NCBI GenBank assembly: GCA_964625885.1
Contig: CAZVBM010000007.1
Coordinates: forward strand, 1-42,654
Reading direction: 5' to 3'
Origin: CAZRIZ01 sp964625885
GTDB lineage: Bacteria; Patescibacteriota; Saccharimonadia; Saccharimonadales; Saccharimonadaceae
DNA length: 42,654 bases
Below are positions 30,553 through 39,098 of this stretch, piece by piece (the stretch's first letter is position 1; every line of letters begins with the position of its first letter). A program made the translations under genes and the position numbers. The notes beneath the pieces are model-generated. The model did no database searches. It worked only from the letters and a program-made list of their open reading frames with translations, and was not told where the DNA came from.

Positions 30553-31764
30553 ATGGAGAAAATTAAAAAAGCTTTAAAGAATCAGAAGGTTCTTTATGGT
30601 CTAATCGGGGTTCTGACCCTGGTGATCATAGGGTTGGTTCTGTTCTTTGTTCTTGGCAGCAAGACCTACACTGTTGCATTCGACAGCGATGGTGGTAGTG
30701 CGGTTGATGTGGTTAAAGTAAAAGACGGTGAGACTTTGGTCCTGCCGGCTAATCCAACCAAAGAAGGATTTAAATTCAACGGCTGGCTGCTAGATGGTCA
30801 ACTATTTGCGCCGTCAACTAAAATTACCCAAGATATAAAACTTAAAGCCGGCTGGATCCCAGAAGATGCTGAAACCCACAAGGCGTCTTTCAATGCCGAT
30901 AATGGCAACTCCCCGGTTGTTTTAGAAGTGGTCTCTGGAGAGAAGGTCGCTCGACCGCAGGATCCAGTCAAGGCTGATGCTAAATTTAACGGTTGGTTTT
31001 TGGGTGAAGTGGCTTATGATTTTGAACAGCCAGTAGCGGCCGATATCTCCCTGATTGCTCAGTGGGAGTCTACTAATCAAGCTGCTAACTCCAAGCCAGC
31101 TATCAAAAGCTGCGCTAGTGGATATTCGTTGAGTGGTGACAAATGTGTTAAGACCGAGACGGTTGCAGCTACGGCATCATGCGTTAGCCCTCGTAAGTTG
31201 CTGAACGGCAAATGTTATTATCCAGCGTTCGACTTGCCGGCCGATCAGCCTTGCGATCCTGGTTGGAAATTGTATATGACCCAATATTGTTGGAACCAGA
31301 CACCGTACAAAATTACTCAGGACTATACTTGTCCATCGGGCTATATGTATATAAGGGAAACCAGGCGATGCCACAAATACCTGGGGCGTATTGTTTATCC
31401 GCGCACTACTTGCGCAGAGGGCCAAGAGTATCCTCAGAGCCATAGTGGTTTGTGTTTTAGCCCTGATGATTATAAAGAACCATCCTGTCCAATTATTAAT
31501 GAGAACCACAAAGAAATTAAGTACTATGACGACTCGACATTTTGTCATTATTACAAGATCAACCGAGACTATTACAGGAAATGTGGCGCAAATGACATTT
31601 TAATCAACAACCGGTGTTTCCAAAAAGACGCCACCGCACCAAATTATGCTTGTGGCAACGGTTTCACCTTGAGTGGAGACAAGTGCACCAGAACCTCGAC
31701 TGATAGTATTAAGTTCACTTGCCCTTCGGGGTATAGCTTAAAGGGCACCAATTGCTATAAATAA
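30553..31764 (+). CDS. Surface protein with two InlB-type repeats and Cys-pair repeats
   Basis: The 403-residue protein has an N-terminal membrane anchor (about 14-35, LYGLIGVLTLVIIGLVLFF). It then has two Listeria-Bacteroides (InlB B / Flg_new) repeats (about 38-97 and 108-170; YTVAFDSDGG and ASFNADNGN, each ending in a W). The C-terminal half (about 180-403) has about nine Cys-pair modules of the form C-x-x-G-Y-x-L-x-G-x-x-C, best seen as SCASGYSLSGDKC, ACGNGFTLSGDKC and TCPSGYSLKGTNC. The Cys spacing suggests extracellular disulfides. It is probably an adhesin or host-interaction factor. I see no clear Shine-Dalgarno sequence or sortase motif. Confidence 0.8.
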   Translation: MEKIKKALKNQKVLYGLIGVLTLVIIGLVLFFVLGSKTYTVAFDSDGGSAVDVVKVKDGETLVLPANPTKEGFKFNGWLLDGQLFAPSTKITQDIKLKAGWIPEDAETHKASFNADNGNSPVVLEVVSGEKVARPQDPVKADAKFNGWFLGEVAYDFEQPVAADISLIAQWESTNQAANSKPAIKSCASGYSLSGDKCVKTETVAATASCVSPRKLLNGKCYYPAFDLPADQPCDPGWKLYMTQYCWNQTPYKITQDYTCPSGYMYIRETRRCHKYLGRIVYPRTTCAEGQEYPQSHSGLCFSPDDYKEPSCPIINENHKEIKYYDDSTFCHYYKINRDYYRKCGANDILINNRCFQKDATAPNYACGNGFTLSGDKCTRTSTDSIKFTCPSGYSLKGTNCYK

Positions 31765-31787
31765 CTAATTAATCAGTCTAAAATTCG

Positions 31788-31816
31788 GTAGGCATCACAC
31801 TAGTGGTGCCTACTTT
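31788..31816 (+). terminator. Terminator after the Cys-repeat protein gene
   Basis: An 11-bp stem (GTAGGCATCAC / GTGGTGCCTAC, one G-T pair), 4-nt loop, then TTT. Confidence 0.8.
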
Positions 31817-31864
31817 AAATAGTGACCGATGCGCTAATTAGACTGTGCTAAACTATTAGGTGTT

Positions 31865-34387
31865 ATGATGTCAACTCTTTGGCGCGAAACTGATTTAAAG
31901 ACCGGCTTGAGTTCTGATCAAGTTGAGAAGCGTCGTCAGCAATTTGGTATTAATCGATTGTCTATTCAACAAAAAACCAGTTTGGGTCGACAGGTTTTCG
32001 AAACTTTGCGCGAACCAACTATCGTTATGCTGATTGTGGCGGCGACGGTTTATGTTTTGCTTGGTGAATCAAAAGACAGCATTTTCATGTTTAGCTCGAT
32101 CGTGGCAATTATTGCCATTCAAGTTTTTCAGAGTTGGCGCACCGATAAGTCACTTGAAGCGCTAAAAGATTTGGCGGCGCCACAAGTCAAGGTTTTGCGC
32201 GATGGTGAGGCAAAAATGATTGCCAGTCGCGATTTGGTGCCGGGCGATGTGATTTTTATAAGCGAAGGTCTGAAAATTCCGGCTGATGCGGTGGTGGTAG
32301 AGGGGGTTGATTTAAAAGTTGATGAATCAAGCTTGACGGGCGAGCCAGAAGGAGTTTGGAAAGTTGCTATTTCCTTGGATGAATTTAAAGATTTGAGTGA
32401 AGATAAACAAAAGCAGTCGTATTGCTACGCTGGAACTTTTGCTTTGCAGGGTTCAGCCACGGCAGTGGTGCAAAAAATTGGTCTTGAAACGGAATACGGT
32501 AAAATTGGCCATCAGTTAGCTCAAGCCGAAGAAAGCGATACGCCACTCCAAAAACAAATAGCTCAACTTATTAAAATTTCGGGTTTTGTGGCCTTAGTTT
32601 TTTGTATTTTAGTCATAACCGTAACTTTCTTTGGTCTGGATAACTCAACTCCTCTACTTAATCGTGTTGGCACCAGTATTGTTTCTGGTGTAACTTTAGC
32701 GATTGCCTTGATTCCAGAGGAGTTGCCAGTCGTGCTGACAGTCTTTATGTCGATAGGAGCTTGGCGTTTGTCAAAACAAAAATCGCTAATTCGTCAAATG
32801 GCGGCGATTGAAACTCTTGGTGCTGTGTCGGTCTTGTGCACTGATAAAACTGGCACGATCACGATGAATCAAATGGCGGTTGATGAAGTTTGGTCACCGA
32901 ATTTATCGGACGCTGAGTTAGCCCAACTGACTGGTATGGCGTGCGAAATCAAACTTTATGATCCGATGGAAAAGGCTATGGTTGATTATGCCAGGTCGCT
33001 GGGTGTTAGTCGTGATGAAATTTTTGCGGGCGAATTAATTAAGGATTATCCGTTTGACAACGAATTAAAATTCATGGGTCATGTTTGGAAAATTGATGAT
33101 GAATTGGTGGCTACAGTCAAGGGCTCAGAAAATGTTTTGGAATTATGTGATTTAACGACCGAACAAGTAGATGATATACGTCGTCGTGCTCAGGCGATGG
33201 GCGATCTGGGCCGGCGGGTGATTATGGTGGCTTACGCTGACAATTTAGCCAAGGCGCCAAAAAAGATTAATCAACTTAAATTGAAATTCGCTGGTATGGT
33301 AGCGCTGTCTGATCCGCCACGTCCAGAAGTTAAAGAACAAATTGAACAGTGTTTGGCGGCGGGAATTCGGGTAGTGATGATTACGGGTGATAATGGTGTG
33401 ACGGCAGCGAGTATCGCCAGGCAAGTTGGCATACCGAACACCAGTCGAGTTTTAACCGGAGCCGATCTGGATGAAATGAATGACGACGAGTTAGCTCAAG
33501 CCTTGACTGAGGTCAGCATCTTCTCGCGCGTTACGCCAAGTGATAAGCTGCGTCTAATTAAGGCTTTTAAGGCTAGGGGCGGTGTAGTGGCGATGACGGG
33601 CGATGGTGTAAATGATGCGCCAGCTTTGAAAAACGCCGATGTTAGTATTGCGATGAGTTTACGTGGTTCGGATGTAGCGCGTGAAGCATCTGACATTATT
33701 TTGCTTGATGATAATTTTGCGACGATTGTTGACACCGTTAAAGATGGTCGACGCATTTATAATAATATTAAAAAGTCAGTTCGGTATATTTTAATAATTC
33801 ATATTCCGATTGCTTTGGCGGCCTTGGCAGCGCCGCTACTAGGAATTGGTCCTGAGATGCTACTACTATTGCCGGTTCATGTGGTTTTGTTAGAGCTGAT
33901 TATCGATCCAACTTGTTCGGTGCTTTTGGAGCGCGAGCCGCTTGAGCCTGATGCGATGACCAAGCCACCGCGCAATTTGACTGAGCCACTGGTTTCTGGA
34001 CGGTCTTGGGGGCGAGTGGTGTCACAAGGCCTAACGATTTTTGCTGGTAGCTTTGGGACTTATTATTATCTATTGTCGCATGGTGCTGATGTGGCTTTGG
34101 CGCGCTCGGCTGGGTTTGCGGTGATGGTGTTGGCTAACTTGTTCTTGGCTCAGCTAACTATTACCGGTGTAGCTTCGCTCAAAGTTGGTTTCCGAAATAT
34201 TGTTCGTGATAAAGTTAGCCTAGCAATTTATGTCATTATGCTAGTAGTGTTTATTGCGCTATTCTTAACACCACTTGGGAAAGTATTTTATTTAGCCAAT
34301 CTAGGCTTTGGACATACCGCCATGGTGGTGATAATTTCTTTTGCAGCAACTTTTTGGGTACGACTTTTACCAAAATCTAATAACTAA
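31865..34387 (+). CDS. P-type cation-transporting ATPase
   Basis: The 840-residue polytopic pump resembles the P2 class (Ca2+/cation). An N-terminal cation-ATPase segment is followed by actuator motif LTGEPEG (TGES position, Ser replaced by Pro), M4 IPEELP, phosphorylation motif CTDKTGT, and nucleotide/hinge motifs ITGDNG and MTGDGVNDAPALK. The last helices lack the canonical SERCA Ca2+ ligands in M5 (there is RYILIIHIPIA) and M6 reads LELIIDPTCS, a pattern I associate with a separate bacterial subgroup whose transported ion is undefined. Two adjacent ATGs (31865, 31868) lie 10-13 nt behind a TAAACT box, so the leader is very short and has no Shine-Dalgarno sequence. Confidence 0.92.
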   Translation: MMSTLWRETDLKTGLSSDQVEKRRQQFGINRLSIQQKTSLGRQVFETLREPTIVMLIVAATVYVLLGESKDSIFMFSSIVAIIAIQVFQSWRTDKSLEALKDLAAPQVKVLRDGEAKMIASRDLVPGDVIFISEGLKIPADAVVVEGVDLKVDESSLTGEPEGVWKVAISLDEFKDLSEDKQKQSYCYAGTFALQGSATAVVQKIGLETEYGKIGHQLAQAEESDTPLQKQIAQLIKISGFVALVFCILVITVTFFGLDNSTPLLNRVGTSIVSGVTLAIALIPEELPVVLTVFMSIGAWRLSKQKSLIRQMAAIETLGAVSVLCTDKTGTITMNQMAVDEVWSPNLSDAELAQLTGMACEIKLYDPMEKAMVDYARSLGVSRDEIFAGELIKDYPFDNELKFMGHVWKIDDELVATVKGSENVLELCDLTTEQVDDIRRRAQAMGDLGRRVIMVAYADNLAKAPKKINQLKLKFAGMVALSDPPRPEVKEQIEQCLAAGIRVVMITGDNGVTAASIARQVGIPNTSRVLTGADLDEMNDDELAQALTEVSIFSRVTPSDKLRLIKAFKARGGVVAMTGDGVNDAPALKNADVSIAMSLRGSDVAREASDIILLDDNFATIVDTVKDGRRIYNNIKKSVRYILIIHIPIALAALAAPLLGIGPEMLLLLPVHVVLLELIIDPTCSVLLEREPLEPDAMTKPPRNLTEPLVSGRSWGRVVSQGLTIFAGSFGTYYYLLSHGADVALARSAGFAVMVLANLFLAQLTITGVASLKVGFRNIVRDKVSLAIYVIMLVVFIALFLTPLGKVFYLANLGFGHTAMVVIISFAATFWVRLLPKSNN

Positions 34388-34651
34388 TTTTGAATTAGCG
34401 CTCTTGACGCCATGTTAGGTTTTTGTGGCCTGATGTTTAACAACTCCCCATCAGGCACACGTTGGTAATGCCTGTCATATTCTATAAATCAGCCTTCGTC
34501 CAATAGTTACTTGTGAGAGACGCGTCGGCGACGCCCGTCGTTACGGGGTCGCTCGCGCTTAGCTCTCGTCGTAACTGCGAGATTGTCTGCTGGTGGGTTG
34601 TTGAACCGGCTACTTGTTACGCCCACTCACGGATTGGCCTGACAAAACTTA
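34388..34651 (+). ncRNA. Structured non-coding region upstream of dnaK, possible small RNA
   Basis: No gene fits. CCTGATG (34429-34435) can pair with CATCAGG (34449-34455), but the same CAGG is also part of CAGGCA (34452-34457), which pairs with TGCCTG (34469-34474). A long GC-rich hairpin spans 34515-34567: GAGAG, CGCG, CGAC and CCCGT pair in order with CTCTC, CGCG, GTCG and ACGGG around the loop CGTT. A further GTGGG...CCCAC stem follows. The GC-rich composition stands out in this AT-leaning window. TTGGTA-15-TATAAA near 34462-34488 is a weak promoter candidate. It matches no RNA family I can name. Confidence 0.35.
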
Positions 34652-34678
34652 TTAGCACTCTTGACATGAGAGTGCTAA
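34652..34678 (+). promoter_or_regulatory. CIRCE operator (HrcA site) of dnaK
   Basis: TTAGCACTC, nine nt, GAGTGCTAA is an exact consensus CIRCE inverted repeat. The spacer begins with the -35 box, so bound HrcA would block RNA polymerase. No hrcA gene is in the window. Confidence 0.95.
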
Positions 34679-34689
34679 TTGGCTATAAT
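34661..34689 (+). promoter_or_regulatory. dnaK promoter
   Basis: TTGACA (34661-34666) and TATAAT (34684-34689) at 17-nt spacing are both exact consensus. The -35 box is inside the CIRCE spacer. Confidence 0.93.
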
Positions 34690-34740
34690 CAGGGGTAGAA
34701 TTGGTTAAAAATTGGAAATTGTAATTCAAAAAGGAGAAAT

Positions 34741-36630
34741 ATGGGAAAAATTATCGGAATTGATCTTGGTACAACCAATAGTGCGATGGCTTACATGGTG
34801 GCGGGTAAGGCTGAGATTATTACTAATACTGAGGGTGATCGCACCACACCAAGCGTGGTGGCAATTAATAAAAAAGGCGAACGCCTAGTTGGTAAAATTG
34901 CCCAGCGTCAGCGCGTGACTAACCCAAGTAACACGATCTATGGCGTCAAGCGTTTGATCGGTCGTAAGTATAGTGACAAAGAAGTCCAGAACGACCTGGA
35001 TATTATGCCATTCAAGATTGTTAAGAAAAATAGTAGTGTCGGTGTGACGATGGGTGATAAGGACTATTCACCAGAAGAAGTCTCAGCTATGGTGCTATCA
35101 AAGCTAAAAGCCGATGCTGAAAAGTTCTTAGGCGAAAAAGTTACCGAAGCGGTCATTACCGTGCCGGCTTACTTTGACGATTCACAACGTCAGGCGACTA
35201 AAGATGCCGGTAAAATCGCTGGCCTGGAAGTGAAGCGTATCATCAACGAACCAACTGCGGCTGCTCTAGCTTATGGTGTTGATAATAATAAAGAACAGCA
35301 AATCTGTGTCTTTGACCTTGGTGGTGGTACGTTTGATGTTTCCATCCTTGACTTGGGTGATGGCGTCTTTGAGGTTAAGTCAACCAACGGTGACACTCAC
35401 CTAGGTGGTGAAGACTTTGATAACCGCATTGTCGATTTCTTCGTCAAGACTTTCAAAGACGAGACTGGTGTTGATATTTCTAAAGATACGGCGGCCATGC
35501 AGCGTCTGAAAGATGAGGCTGAAAAGGCTAAGATTGAACTCTCGACCGCTAACGAGTATTCAGTCAACTTGCCATTCTTGACGGCTGATGCTGATGGTCC
35601 AAAGCACTTCGAATATACTCTAACTCGGGCTAAGATGCTCGATTTAGTCAAAGACTTGATTGATCGACTAGAAAAACCAGTTACCCAGGCTCTAAAAGAT
35701 GCCAAATTAACCGCTAAAGATATTGAAGAAGTAATCCTGGTTGGTGGTATGACCCGTATGCCAGCAGTTGTTGACAAGGTTAAAGAAATCTTTGGTCGCG
35801 ATCCAATGCAAGGCGTTAACCCAGATGAGGTTGTCGCCATGGGTGCGGCGATTCAAGGCGGTGTTCTAGCTGGTGACGTCAAAGATGTTCTGCTGCTTGA
35901 TGTAACTCCGCTCTCACTTGGTATTGAAACCATGGGTGGTGTGGATACGAAATTGATTGAACGCAACACCACGATTCCAACTTCTAAATCGCAAATCTTC
36001 TCAACTGCCGCTGATAATCAGCCACAGGTGGAAATCAATGTTTTGCAAGGTGAGCGCGAAATGGCGGCTGATAACAAATCGCTTGGTCGCTTCATTCTCG
36101 ACGGTATTGCACCAGCGCCACGTGGCGTGCCACAGATTGAAGTTACTTTCAGTCTTGACGCTAACGGTATCTTAAATGTGACCGCTAAGGATAAAGGCAC
36201 TGGTAAAGAGCAATCAATCACCATTCAAAACTCAGGTAATATGAGTAAAGAAGAAATTGAAAAGGCGCAAAAAGAAGCTGAGCTTCATGCTGACGAAGAC
36301 AAGAAAAAGCGCGAAGCAGTTGATGCACGTAATGCTCTAGAAAGCACCATCCATCAGGCTGAACGTATGCCAGATGAGTACAAAGATAAGATTTCTGACG
36401 AAGATAAAGAAACTATTAAGAAAGCGGTTGAAGAGGCGAAAAAGGCTCAAAGCTCAGAAGATAAAGACGAGTTAGAGAAAGCCACAAAAGCATTAAACGA
36501 CGCTATTATGCCGATCGGCGCCAAACTTTATCAAGCTAAGGCCGAAGAAGACAAAGCCAAAGACGAGAAGAAATCAGATGACAAAAAATCTGACGAACCA
36601 GTTGAAGGTGAAGTTGTTGACGAAAAATAA
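34741..36630 (+). CDS. dnaK: Chaperone DnaK (Hsp70)
   Basis: The 629-residue Hsp70 chaperone has the full set of ATPase motifs: GIDLGTTNSA at the N-terminus, VITVPAYFDDSQRQATKDAG, EPTAAALAYG, FDLGGGTFDVSILD and LVGGMTRMPAV. These are followed by the linker DVLLLDVTPLSLGIETMGG, the substrate domain, the helical lid and an acidic Lys/Asp-rich tail ending EGEVVDEK. The length is normal for the family. AAAAGGAGAA sits 4 nt before the ATG. It is regulated by CIRCE. grpE is not adjacent; dnaJ lies one gene downstream in the same direction with its own operator. Confidence 0.98.
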   Translation: MGKIIGIDLGTTNSAMAYMVAGKAEIITNTEGDRTTPSVVAINKKGERLVGKIAQRQRVTNPSNTIYGVKRLIGRKYSDKEVQNDLDIMPFKIVKKNSSVGVTMGDKDYSPEEVSAMVLSKLKADAEKFLGEKVTEAVITVPAYFDDSQRQATKDAGKIAGLEVKRIINEPTAAALAYGVDNNKEQQICVFDLGGGTFDVSILDLGDGVFEVKSTNGDTHLGGEDFDNRIVDFFVKTFKDETGVDISKDTAAMQRLKDEAEKAKIELSTANEYSVNLPFLTADADGPKHFEYTLTRAKMLDLVKDLIDRLEKPVTQALKDAKLTAKDIEEVILVGGMTRMPAVVDKVKEIFGRDPMQGVNPDEVVAMGAAIQGGVLAGDVKDVLLLDVTPLSLGIETMGGVDTKLIERNTTIPTSKSQIFSTAADNQPQVEINVLQGEREMAADNKSLGRFILDGIAPAPRGVPQIEVTFSLDANGILNVTAKDKGTGKEQSITIQNSGNMSKEEIEKAQKEAELHADEDKKKREAVDARNALESTIHQAERMPDEYKDKISDEDKETIKKAVEEAKKAQSSEDKDELEKATKALNDAIMPIGAKLYQAKAEEDKAKDEKKSDDKKSDEPVEGEVVDEK

Positions 36631-36655
36631 AAACTAAGCTCCTGCACAAAACTAG

Positions 36656-36682
36656 AACCGCTCCACGAAGGAGCGGTTTTTT
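36656..36682 (+). terminator. dnaK terminator
   Basis: A nine-base-pair stem AACCGCTCC / GGAGCGGTT, 5-nt loop, then TTTTTT. Confidence 0.92.
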
Positions 36683-36714
36683 AGATAGTGTGTGATACGA
36701 TAAATGAGTAGAAT

Positions 36715-37473
36715 ATGAAAAAGATTATTAATTTTGTCTTAGCCTTGGTCATGGCGTTCTGCCTCGTTGTCTCGCCAGCCTTAGCTGCTACTGGTGAGGT
36801 GGAAGAGGTGGTTAATCAAGCAGACGTTGATCTGTTAACATCTGCCAACGAGACTTTATTGGGTTTCGCTGAGGCGATTGATGGTGGCGAATCAGACGAC
36901 AACCTGATTATAAAAATTGACGAAATCGTCTTAATCTTGCAGCAGGTGTCTGAGCACAGTTTTAGTCAAGAAGTCAGTCAAGAGTATCTCAATAAAACCA
37001 ACGTAGTCAAGTCGCAAGCGGTAAATCTAAAACAGAAGTTTAAAGAGTTGAGCGAGGCTTATCAAATGGACGTGCCCGATGATGCTCTGTCTGTATTGGT
37101 TGATCAGGTCGGGGAGTCTATCAATGAATACACCGATGCTGTCAATGCTATTGAGGATGCAATGCCGGCGGCAACCGACGATTCAGAAGACTTTTATCTA
37201 ATTTTGCTCCTGGCCATGGCAACATTAGTCTTCGGTTCATTTGTCTGGGCATTTATGTGGCCCGAAAAAATACCGGAACGCATCGGCATTCGTTACCAGG
37301 TTGCCTACATGTCATTAATTCCACTAGCTGGAGCGGCGGTAATTTATTTTGGCAACCACCTGGCTTCAACTAGTGGTGACTATATGGCGTCTTGGGGCGC
37401 AATCTTTTTTGGGCTAGCTATCTATGTCAGGAATATTTTGAGCTATCGAAAAATTGCCGAGATTGCCGACTAG
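36715..37473 (+). CDS. Exported or membrane protein of unknown function
   Basis: The 252-residue protein has a clear signal peptide (KKIINFVLALVMAFCLVV..., predicted cleavage after ALA near residue 24). An acidic helical ectodomain follows (about 30-155, Glu/Asp-rich helices NETLLGFAEAIDGGE, KQKFKELSEAYQ), then three membrane segments (about 160-182, 193-215, 222-240). No family is recognised. It stands alone between the dnaK terminator and the dnaJ operator, and its stop codon overlaps the dnaJ CIRCE. There is no good Shine-Dalgarno sequence. Confidence 0.78.
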   Translation: MKKIINFVLALVMAFCLVVSPALAATGEVEEVVNQADVDLLTSANETLLGFAEAIDGGESDDNLIIKIDEIVLILQQVSEHSFSQEVSQEYLNKTNVVKSQAVNLKQKFKELSEAYQMDVPDDALSVLVDQVGESINEYTDAVNAIEDAMPAATDDSEDFYLILLLAMATLVFGSFVWAFMWPEKIPERIGIRYQVAYMSLIPLAGAAVIYFGNHLASTSGDYMASWGAIFFGLAIYVRNILSYRKIAEIAD

Positions 37474-37496
37474 CACTCTTGTTTAAAGACTGCTAA
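37470..37496 (+). promoter_or_regulatory. CIRCE-like operator of dnaJ
   Basis: CTAGCACTC, nine nt, GACTGCTAA keeps the CIRCE layout with one mismatch in each arm against the dnaK copy. As at dnaK, the 9-nt spacer starts with the -35 box (TTGTTT). Confidence 0.85.
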
Positions 37497-37507
37497 AATG
37501 CTAAAAT
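37479..37507 (+). promoter_or_regulatory. dnaJ promoter, leaderless type
   Basis: TTGTTT (37479-37484), 17 nt, TAAAAT (37502-37507), 7 nt to ATG 37515. No Shine-Dalgarno sequence is present. Confidence 0.75.
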
Positions 37508-37514
37508 TAACTCT

Positions 37515-38609
37515 ATGGCAAAACGAGATTATTATGAGGTGCTTGGTGTTTCCAAGAGTGCCTCAGCTGATGAAATAAAAAAGGCTTATCGCAAGTTGGC
37601 AGTTAAACATCATCCCGATAAAGAGGGTGGTGATGAAGAAAAGTTCAAAGAAGTTAACGAAGCTTATGAGGTTTTGAAAGACACCGATAAGAGACAGCGC
37701 TATGATAAATTTGGCCATGCTGGCGTTGGCTCGGATGGTGGGTTTGGCGCTGGTGGTCCGTTTGGTGGCTTTGATGGTCAAAATATAAACTTTGATTTTG
37801 GTGATGGCTTTGGTGACATCTTTAGCTCGTTTTTTGGTGGTGGTTTTGGCCAAGGTCGAGAGCGTCGCGGCGAACGTCGTGGTCGGGATATTGAGGTTAA
37901 TCTAACTTTGCAATTTAAAGACGCGGTTTTTGGTACGGAAGAGAGATTTAATGTCGACATAGACTTAGAGTGCGACCACTGTCATGGTTCGGGCGCTGAA
38001 CCGGGCTCAGGGCAAAAAACCTGCCCGACCTGTCAAGGTGCTGGCCAAATCAACCAACAGATGCGGACGCTTTTTGGTATTATCAATCAAACCCAGGTTT
38101 GTCCAACCTGCGAAGGGTCTGGTAAGGTTCCGGAACAAAACTGCTCAAATTGTGGCGGCAACGGTACTGTGCGTCAGCGTGAAACTATCAATCTAAAGAT
38201 CCCAGCTGGCATTGATGACGGCGCGACGATTCGCCTACGTGAGCGTGGTGCGGCTATTAAGGGTGGCAAGCGCGGTGATCTGTATATTCATATCAAAGTC
38301 AAAGCCGATAAGAAATTTACTCGCGAGGGCAATATCATCTTATCTGATGAGACTATTAATATGGTTGATGCCGCTCTTGGCGCGGTAATTGATGTTGAAA
38401 CACTTGACGGCACAGTTAAAATGAAAATCCCAGCTGGCACGCAGAGCGGCACCGATTTCAAGCTGTCTGGTCACGGCGTGCCTTATGCTAATGGCGAGAG
38501 ACGTGGCCCGCAGATTATCAACATTATTGTCGAGACCCCAACTAAGCTTAACAAAAAGCAGCGCGAACTATTAGAAGAATTTAAACAGACTAAAAAGAGT
38601 TGGTTTTAA
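37515..38609 (+). CDS. dnaJ: Chaperone DnaJ (Hsp40)
   Basis: The 364-residue type I Hsp40 is the co-chaperone that stimulates DnaK ATPase. The J domain (1-70) contains the HPD motif (33-35 in VKHHPDKEGG). A Gly/Phe-rich region follows (about 72-118), then a zinc-finger region with four C-x-x-C-x-G-x-G motifs starting at residue 153 (CDHCHGSG, CPTCQGAG, CPTCEGSG, CSNCGGNG) and the C-terminal substrate domains. The length is normal. It is transcribed from its own CIRCE-overlapped promoter, probably as a leaderless mRNA, so heat-shock control can be uniform with dnaK although the genes are not in one operon. Confidence 0.98.
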   Translation: MAKRDYYEVLGVSKSASADEIKKAYRKLAVKHHPDKEGGDEEKFKEVNEAYEVLKDTDKRQRYDKFGHAGVGSDGGFGAGGPFGGFDGQNINFDFGDGFGDIFSSFFGGGFGQGRERRGERRGRDIEVNLTLQFKDAVFGTEERFNVDIDLECDHCHGSGAEPGSGQKTCPTCQGAGQINQQMRTLFGIINQTQVCPTCEGSGKVPEQNCSNCGGNGTVRQRETINLKIPAGIDDGATIRLRERGAAIKGGKRGDLYIHIKVKADKKFTREGNIILSDETINMVDAALGAVIDVETLDGTVKMKIPAGTQSGTDFKLSGHGVPYANGERRGPQIINIIVETPTKLNKKQRELLEEFKQTKKSWF

Positions 38610-38631
38610 GCAACAAAAGACTGTCTAAATC

Positions 38632-38660
38632 TTGACTTTTTGCTAAAAAAGTCGTAAAGT
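38632..38660 (+). promoter_or_regulatory. rimB-rimK promoter, near-leaderless
   Basis: TTGACT (38632-38637), 17 nt, TAAAGT (38655-38660), 9 nt to ATG 38670. GACTTTTT and AAAAAGTC form an inverted repeat over the -35 and spacer. Confidence 0.7.
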
Positions 38661-38669
38661 CTGGGTGTT

Positions 38670-39098
38670 ATGCAAATTATGTCGCAAACGATAGTTGGCT
38701 CATTTGAGCCGGTCAAGCTACCTGCCCTTGGGGGTGTTGAATATATTGCCAAGGTTGACACTGGCGCTTACCGCGGCGCAGTGCATGTTGATGAGATAGA
38801 AATTAATGGAAAGGGAGAGGCGATAGCAACTCTTGACGGAAAAGTTTATGTTTTTGCGCCAGAGTTGGTTAAGCGAGTCAAGGTTAAAAGCTCTAGTGGT
38901 CACCGAGCTAAACGCGCGGTGGTAAACATGCCAATCGTAGTTCAAGGCAGAACTTACCAAACATGGGTAGGTTTAACTAGTCGCGATAAGATGAAGTTCC
39001 CGATGTTGATTGGGCGCTACTTCCTACGCGAAAACGGTATTTTAGTTGATGCAAGAATTAACAACCACCACGATGTGGATGGGAGGAAAATGAAATGA
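38670..39098 (+). CDS. rimB: RimB-type retropepsin-like protein
   Basis: The 142-residue protein belongs to the family annotated as ATP-dependent zinc protease (COG4067), now known from RimB work as a retropepsin-like aspartic protease that acts with RimK. The active-site motif is KVDTGA (residues 28-33) in a beta-rich fold; PMLIGRYFLREN matches the conserved second half. RimB partners remove glutamate residues that RimK ligases add. The stop overlaps the rimK-like start (ATGA), so the two are translationally coupled. ATG 38670 is two codons before a second in-frame ATG and lies just behind the -10 box. Confidence 0.85.
   Translation: MQIMSQTIVGSFEPVKLPALGGVEYIAKVDTGAYRGAVHVDEIEINGKGEAIATLDGKVYVFAPELVKRVKVKSSSGHRAKRAVVNMPIVVQGRTYQTWVGLTSRDKMKFPMLIGRYFLRENGILVDARINNHHDVDGRKMK

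Noticed and set aside
34590..34635. tRNA gene on the minus strand (GGTTCAA-like block)
   Set aside because: No acceptor stem, anticodon stem or T-stem can be paired around it.
34513..34698. 61-codon open frame upstream of dnaK
   Set aside because: It runs through a GC-rich hairpin and the CIRCE operator, has no ribosome binding site, and shows no protein-like composition.
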